This document shows positions 34,035 to 43,207 of a DNA stretch of 64,000 nucleotides, one piece after another; the stretch's first letter is position 1, and every line of letters begins with the position of its first letter. The DNA comes from Rhabdonatronobacter sediminivivens (GTDB lineage: Bacteria; Pseudomonadota; Alphaproteobacteria; Rhodobacterales; Rhodobacteraceae), in assembly GCF_013415485.1 (NCBI RefSeq), contig NZ_JACBXS010000006.1, positions 89,086 to 153,085 on the forward strand, in the 5' to 3' direction. Under the pieces are notes generated by a model. The model made no database searches. It was given only the letters and a program-made list of their open reading frames with translations, and was not told where the DNA came from. The position numbers were made by a program, and so were the translations under genes.

Positions 34035-35104
34035 GCGAACCGCCCTGGCGAGAGTGCCGCCACGATATCGGCGGGCAGGGCGGGCGCACGCCCGGCCACC
34101 AGATCCCCCAGCAGTTGCGCGGCGGCGCAGGCAGACTGGAACCCCTGGCCGCCCTGACCCACCAGCCACAGAAAGCCGGGGTCGGCAGCATCGGGGCCGA
34201 TGGCCAGCGTCCCGTCCGGCAGATAGCTGCGCAACCCGGCCCAGGTGGCCAGAACGCGGGTGACGGGGGCGGTCACCATCGCCTCATACCGCGCCAGCCC
34301 CTCGGCGATCACCATGTCATCGGCCCAGGCGTCATGGGGGTCCATGGGGTCGGCCTCGGCGGGCGAGACGATCAGCGCCCCGGCATCGCGCTTGGCATAC
34401 CATGTCTCGCCCGCGCCCATGAACATGGGCCAGCCCGAGGGATCCACCCCGGCAGGCAGCGGCAGCCGCGCCATGGAGCGGCGGTAGGGCTGCAGCCCCA
34501 GCGGCGCCATCCCGGCCAGCCGCGCCACCGCATCCCCCCATGCGCCCGCCGCATTGACCAGATGGCGGGCGTCATGGGTCTGCCCCGCTGCCTGCACCTG
34601 CCAGCCATGGGGCCTGCGGCTGATGCCGGTGACCGGGGCGCGGGGCTGCAACGTGGCGCCAAGCGCGCGCGCATCACGGGCGAAATGCTGGAGCATGGCA
34701 TCGGTATCCATGTCCCGCGCGGCCTGGGTGATCCCGGCCTGGGTGATTGCGGCAGGGTTCAGGATGGGGACCAGCGCCTGCGCGTCCCGGGGGCTCAGAT
34801 GGTCAAGGTGAAAGGCAGCGGCATCCGCAGCGAAGGCGTCAGCATCTTCAGGGCCCGCGACCACCAGCACACCCAGCGGCGCGAGGACCCCCATCCCCTC
34901 CAGCATATCGCGGCTGGCATGGCTGAGCGCCACGGTGGCCGGGGCGCCGTAGTAAGGCTCGAACGTGGCAGCAGAGCGGCCGCTGGCGTGGTGGCCCAGG
35001 GCGTCCTCGGCTTCCAGCAGCAGGACTGACCCGAGGGGGGCGAGCGCCGCCGCCGCCGAGATCCCGGCAATACCGCCGCCGATGATGAGGAAATCATGCG
35101 TCAT
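34031..35104 (-). CDS. FAD-dependent amino acid oxidoreductase (DAO family)
   Basis: A 357-residue flavoprotein of the D-amino acid/glycine oxidase family. The ADP-binding Rossmann motif is IIGGGIAGISAAAALAP at the N-terminus, a family HHASGRSAA segment follows near 40, and the C-terminal FAD block is GLRSYLPDGTLAIGP / GQGGQGFQSA. Start at ATG 35104. Substrate is not predictable; D-amino acid or N-methylated amine oxidation is likely. Lies behind a strong terminator that separates it from the BMP transporter. Confidence 0.85.
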   Translation of the reverse strand: MTHDFLIIGGGIAGISAAAALAPLGSVLLLEAEDALGHHASGRSAATFEPYYGAPATVALSHASRDMLEGMGVLAPLGVLVVAGPEDADAFAADAAAFHLDHLSPRDAQALVPILNPAAITQAGITQAARDMDTDAMLQHFARDARALGATLQPRAPVTGISRRPHGWQVQAAGQTHDARHLVNAAGAWGDAVARLAGMAPLGLQPYRRSMARLPLPAGVDPSGWPMFMGAGETWYAKRDAGALIVSPAEADPMDPHDAWADDMVIAEGLARYEAMVTAPVTRVLATWAGLRSYLPDGTLAIGPDAADPGFLWLVGQGGQGFQSACAAAQLLGDLVAGRAPALPADIVAALSPGRFA

Positions 35105-35136
35105 GGCGCTGTTGTGGCAAGGATTGATCAAAAGGA

Positions 35137-35160
35137 GAAGGCCCGCCGGTGCGGGCCTTC
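35137..35160 (-). terminator. Rho-independent terminator behind the BMP transporter
   Basis: A 10-bp stem GAAGGCCCGC / GCGGGCCTTC with loop CGGT; on the minus strand it is followed by TCCTTTT. A further inverted repeat CCGCCAG-TGT-CTGGCGG (35244-35260) sits right behind the BMP stop, and GGGGGCTGGCCCCC-type repeats fill 35170-35235. Confidence 0.8.
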
Positions 35161-35262
35161 GAGAGATTTCCGAATACCGGGGGGGCTGGCCCCCGGCTTT
35201 CGGCGCGGTCCGGGGGGCTGCCCCCCCGATCCTGTTGCAGGGTCCGCCAGTGTCTGGCGGCC

Positions 35263-36336
35263 TCAGTTGGGGACTTCGCCGGTCATGCCCTCGACATAGA
35301 AATCCATGGTCAGCAGGTCGCCGTCGGGGGCGGTTTCGCCCTCGGCCAGCCATGCGCTGCCGTCCTGGCGGTTGATCGGGCCGGTGAAGGGATGATACTC
35401 GCCCGCCGAGATGGCTGCGATCATCTCTTCGGCCTCGGCGCGGATGTCTTCGGGGATGGCGTCATTCATCGGCGCGAAGCCGACCATGCCATCGACGATC
35501 CCGTGCCAGATATCGCCCGCTTCCCAGGTGCCGTCCATCACCGCCTGCACGCGGTCGATGTAATAGGGATCCCAGACATCGAGGATTGCGGTCAGATGCG
35601 ATTCCGGGGCGAAGGCGGTCATGTCCGAAGCCTGGCCGAAGGCAAAGATGCCCTGATCCTGCGCCACGGTGACGGGGGCGGTCGAATCGGTGTGCTGCAT
35701 CAGGATGTCTGCACCCTGTTCGATCAGCGCCTCGGCCGCCGCCGCCTCCTGTGCCGGATCATACCAGCTGTAGACCCAGACCACGCGGAACTCCACATCC
35801 GGGTTGACCGCCTTGGCGTGCAGATAGGCCGAGTTGATGCCCATGATCACCTCGGGGATGGGAAATGAGGCGATGTAGCCGATGGTGTTGGTCTCGGTCA
35901 TCTTGCCGGCGATATGGCCGATCACGGCGCGGCCTTCGTAGAAGCGCGCATTGTAGAGACTGACGTTGTCGGCCTCCTGAATGTAGCCGGTGGCGTGTTC
36001 GAAGGCCACATCAGGGAAGCGGGCGGCCACATTGTTCACATCCGGACCATAGCCGAAGGAGGTGGCGAAGATGATATCCGTGCCCGACAGCGCCATCTGG
36101 GTCATGATGCGTTCAGCATCGGGGCCGTAGTTGACGTTCTCCACATAGGAGGTTTCGACGGCATCGCCGAAATGCTCTTCCAGCGCCTCGCGCGCCTGGT
36201 CATGGGTGAAGGTCCAGCCGTGATCGCCCACGGGGCCGATATAGATGAAGCCGGCCTTGGTGGGGTCATCGGCCATGGCCGGGAAGGCAAGGCCGGCGAC
36301 AACGGCGGCCGAGGCAAGTAGATGTCTACGTTTCAT
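35263..36336 (-). CDS. BMP-family ABC transporter substrate-binding protein
   Basis: A 357-residue periplasmic protein with a Sec signal (about 1-22, ending AFPAMA). The mature part is a basic membrane protein (BMP/PnrA) family ligand binder: GFIYIGPVGDHGWTF, ATSFGYG and YDPAQE. Known members bind purine nucleosides or related bases. It follows the two permease genes by 45 bp. Linkage to xdhABC suggests a purine ligand. Confidence 0.9.
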   Translation of the reverse strand: MKRRHLLASAAVVAGLAFPAMADDPTKAGFIYIGPVGDHGWTFTHDQAREALEEHFGDAVETSYVENVNYGPDAERIMTQMALSGTDIIFATSFGYGPDVNNVAARFPDVAFEHATGYIQEADNVSLYNARFYEGRAVIGHIAGKMTETNTIGYIASFPIPEVIMGINSAYLHAKAVNPDVEFRVVWVYSWYDPAQEAAAAEALIEQGADILMQHTDSTAPVTVAQDQGIFAFGQASDMTAFAPESHLTAILDVWDPYYIDRVQAVMDGTWEAGDIWHGIVDGMVGFAPMNDAIPEDIRAEAEEMIAAISAGEYHPFTGPINRQDGSAWLAEGETAPDGDLLTMDFYVEGMTGEVPN

Positions 36337-36381
36337 GGAAGACTCCCTGTTGTGGTTGGTTTGAAACGGTTCGGCAAAGGG

Positions 36382-37323
36382 TCAGCCCGAGGCAAAGAAC
36401 GGGCGGTTGAGCGAGCCGGGTGCCGCCAGCGAGGCGCGCGCGCGCCCCGAGGACATGATGACCAGCACCAGGATCGTTATCAGATACGGCGACATGGCCA
36501 AGTATTCGACCGGAATCCGCACGCCGACAACCTGCAGTGTCAGTTGCAGGACAAGAATTCCGCCGAAAAGATAGGCACCCAGCACCACGCGCCAGGGCCG
36601 CCAGGAGGCAAAGACCACCAGCGCCAGCGCGATCCAGCCTGCGCCTGCGGTCATGCCTTCGGTCCATTGCGGCACCCGGATCAGGCTGAGATACGCGCCC
36701 CCCAGCCCCGCGCAGGCGCCGCCAAAGGCGATGGCGAGGATGCGCACCCGGCGCACCCGGTAGCCCAGCGCATGGGCTGCATCGTGGTTTTCGCCCACCG
36801 CGCGCAGGATCAGCCCGGCACGGGTGTATTTCAGGAAATACCAGACGGCCCCCACCAGCGCGAGGCTGAGATACACCATGTAGTCATGACTGAAGACCGC
36901 GCGGCCCAGGAACGGCAGGTCCGACAGCACCGGGATGTCCAACTTCGGCGTGCGCGGTGGCTGGATGCCCACATAGCCCTGACCGATAAGCGCCGACAGC
37001 CCCAGCCCAAACAGCGTCAGCGCCAGCCCCGAAGCCACCTGATTGGCCATGAGCACCTGCGTCAGCAGCGCAAAGACCAGCGCCAGCACCGCCGCGCCCG
37101 CCGCCGCCCCCAGCATCGCCAGATACGGGTTCGAGGTCTGCACCGCAAAGACAAAGCCACAGACGGCGCCGGTGATCATCATGCCTTCGACACCCAGATT
37201 CAGGACGCCGGATTTCTCCACCACCAGCTCGCCGATGGCGGCCAGCATGATCGGGGTGGCGGCGATCATCAGCGCGGCAATCAGCGGCGCCAGCGCGATA
37301 GAGGACAGTTCGGCGCCGGTCAT
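36382..37323 (-). CDS. BMP/nucleoside-type ABC transporter permease 2
   Basis: A 313-residue permease with about eight or nine membrane helices of the BPD_transp_2 family. It contains EKSGVLNLGVEGMM near the N-terminus and the cytoplasmic loop RAVGENHDAAHALGY that contacts the ATPase. ATG at 37323 overlaps the upstream permease by 4 bp. It pairs with the 362-residue permease to form the channel. Confidence 0.9.
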   Translation of the reverse strand: MTGAELSSIALAPLIAALMIAATPIMLAAIGELVVEKSGVLNLGVEGMMITGAVCGFVFAVQTSNPYLAMLGAAAGAAVLALVFALLTQVLMANQVASGLALTLFGLGLSALIGQGYVGIQPPRTPKLDIPVLSDLPFLGRAVFSHDYMVYLSLALVGAVWYFLKYTRAGLILRAVGENHDAAHALGYRVRRVRILAIAFGGACAGLGGAYLSLIRVPQWTEGMTAGAGWIALALVVFASWRPWRVVLGAYLFGGILVLQLTLQVVGVRIPVEYLAMSPYLITILVLVIMSSGRARASLAAPGSLNRPFFASG

Positions 37324-38408
37324 GCGGTGGCCTCCTTGCGGGCAAATCGTATCCGGTAGTTGGTCAGCAGGTCCACCGCCAGCAGGAAGAACAGCAGCAT
37401 CCCCTGAAACACCTGGATCGAGGCCGAGGGCAGGCGCAGCATGAATTGCGCCAGTTCCCCGCCGATATAGGTCAGCGCCATCAACAGCCCCGCCAGCACG
37501 ATCCCCACCGGGTGCAACCGGCCCAGAAACGCCACGATGATCGCCGTGAACCCGTAGCCCACGGCAAAGTCGATATTCACCTGCCCCGCGGGCCCCGAGA
37601 CCTCGAACATCCCCGCCAGCCCGGCCAGCATCCCCGAAATCCCCAGACACAGGATCACCAGCCGCGTCGGTGCCACGCCCGCAAAGCGCGCCGCACGCGG
37701 GGCCTGCCCGGCCAGCCGCACCTGAAAGCCCAGGATATGCCGGTGCAGCAGGATATAGGCAAAGATCACCGCGATGAAGGCCGCCACCACGCCCCAGTGC
37801 ATCCCCGTTCCGGCGATGATCTCGGCGTTATGGGCGGATGGATAGTGGCGCAGGTTGCGTGACCCGGGGAAGCCCGCGATATCGGGGTTGCGCATCAGCC
37901 CCAGCGACATGGCCGCCAGAATGCGCTCGGCCACATAGACCAGCAGGAGCGAGACCAGAATCTCGTTGGTGTTGAACTTCGTGCGCAGGATCGCGGGGAT
38001 CATGGCCCAGGCAAAACCCCCGGCGGCGCCCGCCAGGATCATCAGCGGAAAGATATACCACCCCGGCGTGGGAAAGAAGGCCAGCGCCACGCCCGCACCG
38101 CAGAGCGCGCCGATGATATACTGTCCCTCGGCGCCGATGTTCCAGACCCCGGCGCGAAAGCCGATGGCCAGCCCGATGGCGATCAGGATCAGCGGCGCGG
38201 CCTTGATCAGCAGTTGTGGGCGCGAATAGGCGCCGAACTGTTCGGAAAACAGCGGATCGAAGAAGATCATCCGGATTGCCACGAACGGGTCCTTGCCCAG
38301 CAGTGCGAACAGGATACCCCCCGCCACCATGGTCAGCGCCACCGCCAGCAATGGCGTGGCCCAGGTCCAGGCCTTTGACGGCTGCGGGCGTTTTTCAAGC
38401 CTGAGCAT
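37320..38408 (-). CDS. BMP/nucleoside-type ABC transporter permease 1
   Basis: A 362-residue BPD_transp_2 permease with about nine helices. Landmarks: GFRAGVWNIGAEGQYIIGA near 90 and FQVRLAGQAPRAARFAG, the ATPase-coupling loop. Start ATG 38408 overlaps the ATP-binding gene by 14 bp. Confidence 0.9.
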   Translation of the reverse strand: MLRLEKRPQPSKAWTWATPLLAVALTMVAGGILFALLGKDPFVAIRMIFFDPLFSEQFGAYSRPQLLIKAAPLILIAIGLAIGFRAGVWNIGAEGQYIIGALCGAGVALAFFPTPGWYIFPLMILAGAAGGFAWAMIPAILRTKFNTNEILVSLLLVYVAERILAAMSLGLMRNPDIAGFPGSRNLRHYPSAHNAEIIAGTGMHWGVVAAFIAVIFAYILLHRHILGFQVRLAGQAPRAARFAGVAPTRLVILCLGISGMLAGLAGMFEVSGPAGQVNIDFAVGYGFTAIIVAFLGRLHPVGIVLAGLLMALTYIGGELAQFMLRLPSASIQVFQGMLLFFLLAVDLLTNYRIRFARKEATA

Positions 38409-39921
38409 GGGCCACCTCCATATCACCTGCGCCACCCAGCATCAGGCCGATCTCTTCCATGGTCAGCCCACGGGTGGGGCGCGGTGTGCCCAGCCGGCCC
38501 TCGTTCAGCGCGGCGAAGCGGTCGGCGATCTCCATGATCTCGTCCAGGTCCTGGCTGATCAGCACCACCGCGCCCCCGCGCGCGGTCAGGTCCAGCAGCG
38601 CCTGCCGGATGGCCGCGGCGGCCGAGGCATCGACCCCCCAGGTGGGCTGGTTGACCACCAGAACCTCCGGCTCCTGCGAGATTTCGCGCCCGATGACGAA
38701 TTTCTGCAGGTTCCCGCCCGAAAGCGCCCGCGCAACGACATGCGGTCCCGGTGTGCGCACGTCAAAGCGCGTGATCACGGCTTCGGCAAAGCCCTGCGCG
38801 CGCGGCCAGTTGACAAAGCCGTTGCGCACCAGTTTCTGGCGCCAGGCGGCGGTCAGCAGGGCGTTTTCGGTCAGCGACATGTCCGGGGCGGCGGCATGGC
38901 CCAGCCGTTCTTCGGGGGCGGCCAGAAGGCCCATGGCCCGGCGCGCATTGGGGCCCAGATGGCCCACCGGCTCGCCCAGCATGCGCAGCGCGTCACGTTT
39001 GCTGCGCGCCTCGCCCGAAAGGGCGGCCAGAAGCTCATCCTGCCCGTTGCCTGCCACGCCACCGATGCCCAGAACCTCGCCCCGGCGCAGGGCGAAGCTG
39101 ACATCCTTCAGCGTGGTGCCGAACAGATGGGCCGAGCGCAGGGTCAGGTTGCGCATCTCCAGCACGATATCGTCGCTGGCGCTGGTGTCGCGTTCGGGCT
39201 GGTGCAGGGTCTTGCCGACCATCATTTCCGCCAGTTCGCGGGCGGATTTCTGGCGCGGATCGCAGGTGGCGACCTTTTGCCCCTGCCGCAGCACCGTGGC
39301 GGTGTCGCACAGCGCGCGGATTTCCTCCAGCTTGTGCGAGATATAGAGGATCGCCGTGCCCTCATCGCGCAGCTTGCGCAGGGTGGCGAACAGGATGTCG
39401 ACCTCTTGCGGGGTCAGCACGCTGGTGGGTTCGTCCATGATCAGCAGGCGGGGATTCTGCAGCAGGCAGCGCACGATCTCCACCCGCTGGCGCTCGCCGG
39501 CGGACAGTTCGCCCACCAGGCGGCCCGGGTCCAGCGGCAGGCCGTAATCCTGGCTGACCTCACGGATGCTGCGCGACAATTGGCGCCGGGGCGGCGGGTC
39601 ATCCATGCCCAGCGCGATGTTTTCCGCCACATCCAGCGCATCGAAGAGCGAGAAATGCTGAAACACCATCCCCACGCCGGTCTGGCGCGCGGTGGCGGGG
39701 TTGTCGGGGGCATAGGGCTGGCCGTTCCAGGCCATGATGCCGCTGTCAGGGCGCACAAGGCCGTAGATCATCTTGACCAGGGTGGATTTCCCGGCGCCGT
39801 TCTCGCCCAGCAGCGCGTGCACTTCGCGGGGGCGGATATCGAAGCTGACATCATCATTGGCCACCACGCCGGGGTAGGCCTTGGTCAGCCCCTTGAGGCT
39901 CAGCAGGGGCTGGTCTGACAT
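38395..39921 (-). CDS. BMP/nucleoside-type ABC transporter ATP-binding protein
   Basis: A 508-residue protein with two ATPase domains, as in sugar and nucleoside importers. Domain 1 has a complete Walker A (LLGENGAGKSTLV near 40), signature LSAGERQRVEI and Walker B LLIMDEPTS. Domain 2 has a degenerate Walker A (GVAGNGQDEL), signature LSGGNLQKFV, and LVVNQPTWGVD in place of the normal Walker B, as is usual. Start ATG 39921 overlaps xdhC by 22 bp. Confidence 0.92.
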   Translation of the reverse strand: MSDQPLLSLKGLTKAYPGVVANDDVSFDIRPREVHALLGENGAGKSTLVKMIYGLVRPDSGIMAWNGQPYAPDNPATARQTGVGMVFQHFSLFDALDVAENIALGMDDPPPRRQLSRSIREVSQDYGLPLDPGRLVGELSAGERQRVEIVRCLLQNPRLLIMDEPTSVLTPQEVDILFATLRKLRDEGTAILYISHKLEEIRALCDTATVLRQGQKVATCDPRQKSARELAEMMVGKTLHQPERDTSASDDIVLEMRNLTLRSAHLFGTTLKDVSFALRRGEVLGIGGVAGNGQDELLAALSGEARSKRDALRMLGEPVGHLGPNARRAMGLLAAPEERLGHAAAPDMSLTENALLTAAWRQKLVRNGFVNWPRAQGFAEAVITRFDVRTPGPHVVARALSGGNLQKFVIGREISQEPEVLVVNQPTWGVDASAAAAIRQALLDLTARGGAVVLISQDLDEIMEIADRFAALNEGRLGTPRPTRGLTMEEIGLMLGGAGDMEVAHAQA

Positions 39922-40856
39922 GCCGGCGTCTCCATCGCGGTGGTGCAGGGGGTCAATAGCGCGGCTGCCACACCCACCGCAATCGCCTGCGGGTGTTTTC
40001 CCAGCGCCGGGGTGCCTATTGGGCAGGCAATGCGTGCGATCTGGGCATCCGTATGGCCCAGCGCCCGCAGGCGCGCGCGGAACCGTGCCCATTTGCTGGC
40101 CGAGCCGATCAGCCCCGCGCGGCCGAAGCCGTGGTGCAGCAGCCGGTGGCACAGCTCCAGATCCAGCGCGTGGCTGTAGGTCAGGATCAGGTGTTCGGCG
40201 TCCTGCGGTGCGCGCGGGACCGCATCGGCGGGGGTGGGGACGGGCAGGGGGGTGACGCCGTGGGGCACCTCGGCCGGGAAGCGCTCCGGCGCGGTGTCCA
40301 CCCAGGTGATGGCGAAATCCGGCAGGGGGGCGAGGGTCGCGGTGATCGCGCGCCCCACATGCCCGGCCCCCCAGACCCAGAGCGCGCGCGCGGGCGGGGC
40401 CACGGGTTCGGCCAGCCAGCCGGATTTCCACAGCGTTGCCGCAACGCCCTGTCCGCGTGCCGCGCGCAACGCCCGGGCCACGGCCAGCGGCATCTCGGCC
40501 CGCCCCTCAACCCGGCGCGCGTGCAGGCCGGTTTCGGGCAGGGCGGCCAGCGCCTCGGCGTCCATCCGTTCGTAAACCAGCGTAACCGCGCCCCCGCAGC
40601 ATTGCCCCAGCGCCGGGCCCAGGGGGGTGCGTTCGACCTGCCGGGCACAGCCCGCTGCCAGCATCGCGCGCGCCCTTGCTGCCGCCGCGAATTCCAGCGC
40701 GCCGCCGCCGATGGTGCCGGATTGGCCGCCTGGCCAGACCAGCATTGAAGCCCCGGCCTCGCGCGGGGAGGACCCCTGATGCGCGGCGATCACCACGCGG
40801 ATCACCGGGCCGTGGCGTCCGATGGCGTCGCGCAGGGCGGCGGGTATCAGGGCCAT
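39900..40856 (-). CDS. xdhC: Xanthine dehydrogenase accessory protein XdhC
   Basis: A 318-residue XdhC. It binds the molybdenum cofactor, helps its sulfuration and delivers it to XdhB. An N-terminal XdhC/CoxI block (GSSPREAGASMLVWPGG, TIGGGALE, QCCGGAV) leads to a Rossmann-like C-terminal half (LWVWGAGHVG, LIGSASKWARFR). It overlaps xdhB by 10 bp and the transporter ATPase gene by 22 bp. Confidence 0.93.
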   Translation of the reverse strand: MALIPAALRDAIGRHGPVIRVVIAAHQGSSPREAGASMLVWPGGQSGTIGGGALEFAAAARARAMLAAGCARQVERTPLGPALGQCCGGAVTLVYERMDAEALAALPETGLHARRVEGRAEMPLAVARALRAARGQGVAATLWKSGWLAEPVAPPARALWVWGAGHVGRAITATLAPLPDFAITWVDTAPERFPAEVPHGVTPLPVPTPADAVPRAPQDAEHLILTYSHALDLELCHRLLHHGFGRAGLIGSASKWARFRARLRALGHTDAQIARIACPIGTPALGKHPQAIAVGVAAALLTPCTTAMETPACQTSPC

Positions 40857-43207
40857 TGCCGCCCCCGCTGCCGGGCCACGGCGGCCAAGATGCGTTCGGG
40901 CGTGGCGGGCGCGTCCAGCGCCGGGTAGAGGCTGCCATCACCGCAGGCCGCCACCGCATCCGACAGCGCCATCAGCGCCGAGATGCCGTGCATCAAGGGC
41001 GGCTCGCCCACGGCCTTGGACTTGCCGATCGTCTCGGCCGGGTTCTCGGCCCCCCAGAGGGTCACGTTGAACACGCCAGGGCGGTCCGAACAGGCCGGGA
41101 TCTTGTAGGTCGATGGCGCATGGGTCCGCAGCCGCCCCTGCGCGTCCCAGACCAGTTCCTCCATGGTCAACCAGCCCGCGCCCTGGACATAGCCGCCCTC
41201 GACCTGCCCGATATCAAGCGCGGGGTTCAGCGAGGTGCCGGTGTCATGCAGGATATCGGCGCGCAGGATGCGGTTCTCGCCCGTCAGGGTGTCGATGACC
41301 ACCTCGGTGCAACTGACCCCATAGGCGAAATAGAAGAACGGGCGCCCGCGCCCCTTGATCCGGTCCCAGCTCAGCCCGGGCGTGCGGTAATAGCCGGTGG
41401 AGGACAGGCTGATGCGGGCCAGATAGGCCTGGGCGATGACCTCCTCGAAAGGGTAATCGGCGCCGGCGACGGTGACGCGGCCTTCGGCAAAGCGGACGGC
41501 TTCGGACGCGGTCTGGTGCTTTTCGGCCAGCATGTCGGCCAGACGGGCGCGGATGGTCAGGCAGGCGGCGCGCACCGCCATGCCGTTCAGATCCGCGCCA
41601 GAGGACGCGGCTGTGGCCGAGGTATTGGGCACCTTGGCCGTATCGGTGGCGGTGATCTTGACCCGGCCTGCATCCACGCCAAAGGCATCGGCGGCCACCT
41701 GCGCAACCTTCTGGAACAGGCCCTGGCCCATTTCCGTGCCGCCATGGTTCAGGTGGATGGACCCGTCCTGATAGACATGCACCAGCGCGCCGGCCTGATT
41801 GAGATGCGAGAGCGTGAAGGAGATCCCGAATTTCACCGGTGTCAGCGCGATCCCGCGTTTCAGCACCGGGTTGGCGGCGTTCCATTGCGCCACCCGTTCG
41901 CGGCGTGCGGCGTAATCGGCGGTCTCGGCCAGCCGGTCGGTCATCGCGTGGAGGATGAAATCGGTGACCTCCATCCCGTAGGGGGTGGTTTGCGGCGCTG
42001 GCGCGGCGGGGCTGTGGGCGGCCCCAAAGCGCCGACCCGTTCCGGGGCCGCTGCGGGCGGGGGGGCTGTCGTGGTAGTAATTGGCGCGGCGCACCGCCAA
42101 CGGGTCACGGCCCAGCCGGTGCGCGATATGGTCCAGCAGCCGTTCGACCCCCAGCATGCCTTGCGGGCCGCCAAAGCCGCGAAAGGCCGTGGCGCTTTGG
42201 GTGTTGGTGCGCAGCCGGTGGCTTTCGATCCGCACATGGGGCAGGTGATAGGCGTTGTCGGCATGCAGCATGGCGCGGTCTGCCACTGGAAGCGAGAGGT
42301 CCTGCGCCCAGCCGCAGCGGGCGTATTGGGTGAAACTGACGCCCTGGATGCGCCCTTCGGCGTCCACGCCCGCGCGATAGGCGATGCGGAAGTCATGGCG
42401 CTTGCCGGTGATGATGAAATCATCGTCGCGGTCATAGCGCATCTTGCAGGGGCGCCCGGTGGCGCGGGCGGCCACGGCGCAGGCCACGGCCAGCGCGTTG
42501 CCCTGGCTTTCCTTGCCGCCAAAGCCGCCGCCCATGCGGCGCACCTCCACCCGCACGGCGGCCATGGGCAGACCCAGTGCCTCGGCCACCTTGTGCTGGA
42601 TTTCGGTTGGGTGCTGGCTGGAGGCATGGATCACCATGTCGCCGCCTTCCTGCGGGAGCGCCAGGGCGGCCTGCCCTTCGAGGTAGAAATGCTCCTGCCC
42701 GCCGATCTCGATGGTCCCGTCGATCTGATGCGGGGCGGCGGCGATGGCCGCGTCCGGATCGCCCCTGGTCCAGATGCGGGGGGTGTCCTCGAACCGCGCG
42801 TCGGCGGCCAGCGCGTCGTCGATGGTCAGCAGCGCGGGCAAGGGGGTGATGTCAAGGCGCGCGCGCCGTGCGGCGCGGCGGGCGGCGTGGTGGCTGTCGG
42901 CCACCACCAGAAAGACGGGCTGGCCCGCGTAATGGACGGTGCCATCGGCCAGCAGGGGTTCGTCATGCACGCTGGGCGAGACATCATTGGCAAAGGGCAG
43001 ATCGGTGGCGGTCAGCACCGCCAGCACGCCCGGGGTGCTGCGCACCGCGTCCAGATCCATTGCGGTGATCCGGCCATGGGCGATTTCGGACAGGCCAAAG
43101 CACAGATGCGCTGTCCCCGCGGGGACAGGGATGTCATCGACATAGCGCGCCGCGCCCGAGACATGCAGCGGCGCGGCATCATGGGGCAGGGGTTTTTGCA
43201 GGCTCAT
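40847..43207 (-). CDS. xdhB: Xanthine dehydrogenase, molybdenum-binding subunit
   Basis: A 786-residue large subunit that carries Moco and oxidises hypoxanthine and xanthine to urate. Landmarks: GAARYVDDIPVP near the start, GGQEHFYLEGQ, RRMGGGFGGKES, AFRGFGGPQ and the C-terminal GEPPLMHGISAL with the catalytic glutamate region. Four-base overlap with xdhA. Length is normal. Confidence 0.95.
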   Translation of the reverse strand: MSLQKPLPHDAAPLHVSGAARYVDDIPVPAGTAHLCFGLSEIAHGRITAMDLDAVRSTPGVLAVLTATDLPFANDVSPSVHDEPLLADGTVHYAGQPVFLVVADSHHAARRAARRARLDITPLPALLTIDDALAADARFEDTPRIWTRGDPDAAIAAAPHQIDGTIEIGGQEHFYLEGQAALALPQEGGDMVIHASSQHPTEIQHKVAEALGLPMAAVRVEVRRMGGGFGGKESQGNALAVACAVAARATGRPCKMRYDRDDDFIITGKRHDFRIAYRAGVDAEGRIQGVSFTQYARCGWAQDLSLPVADRAMLHADNAYHLPHVRIESHRLRTNTQSATAFRGFGGPQGMLGVERLLDHIAHRLGRDPLAVRRANYYHDSPPARSGPGTGRRFGAAHSPAAPAPQTTPYGMEVTDFILHAMTDRLAETADYAARRERVAQWNAANPVLKRGIALTPVKFGISFTLSHLNQAGALVHVYQDGSIHLNHGGTEMGQGLFQKVAQVAADAFGVDAGRVKITATDTAKVPNTSATAASSGADLNGMAVRAACLTIRARLADMLAEKHQTASEAVRFAEGRVTVAGADYPFEEVIAQAYLARISLSSTGYYRTPGLSWDRIKGRGRPFFYFAYGVSCTEVVIDTLTGENRILRADILHDTGTSLNPALDIGQVEGGYVQGAGWLTMEELVWDAQGRLRTHAPSTYKIPACSDRPGVFNVTLWGAENPAETIGKSKAVGEPPLMHGISALMALSDAVAACGDGSLYPALDAPATPERILAAVARQRGRQWP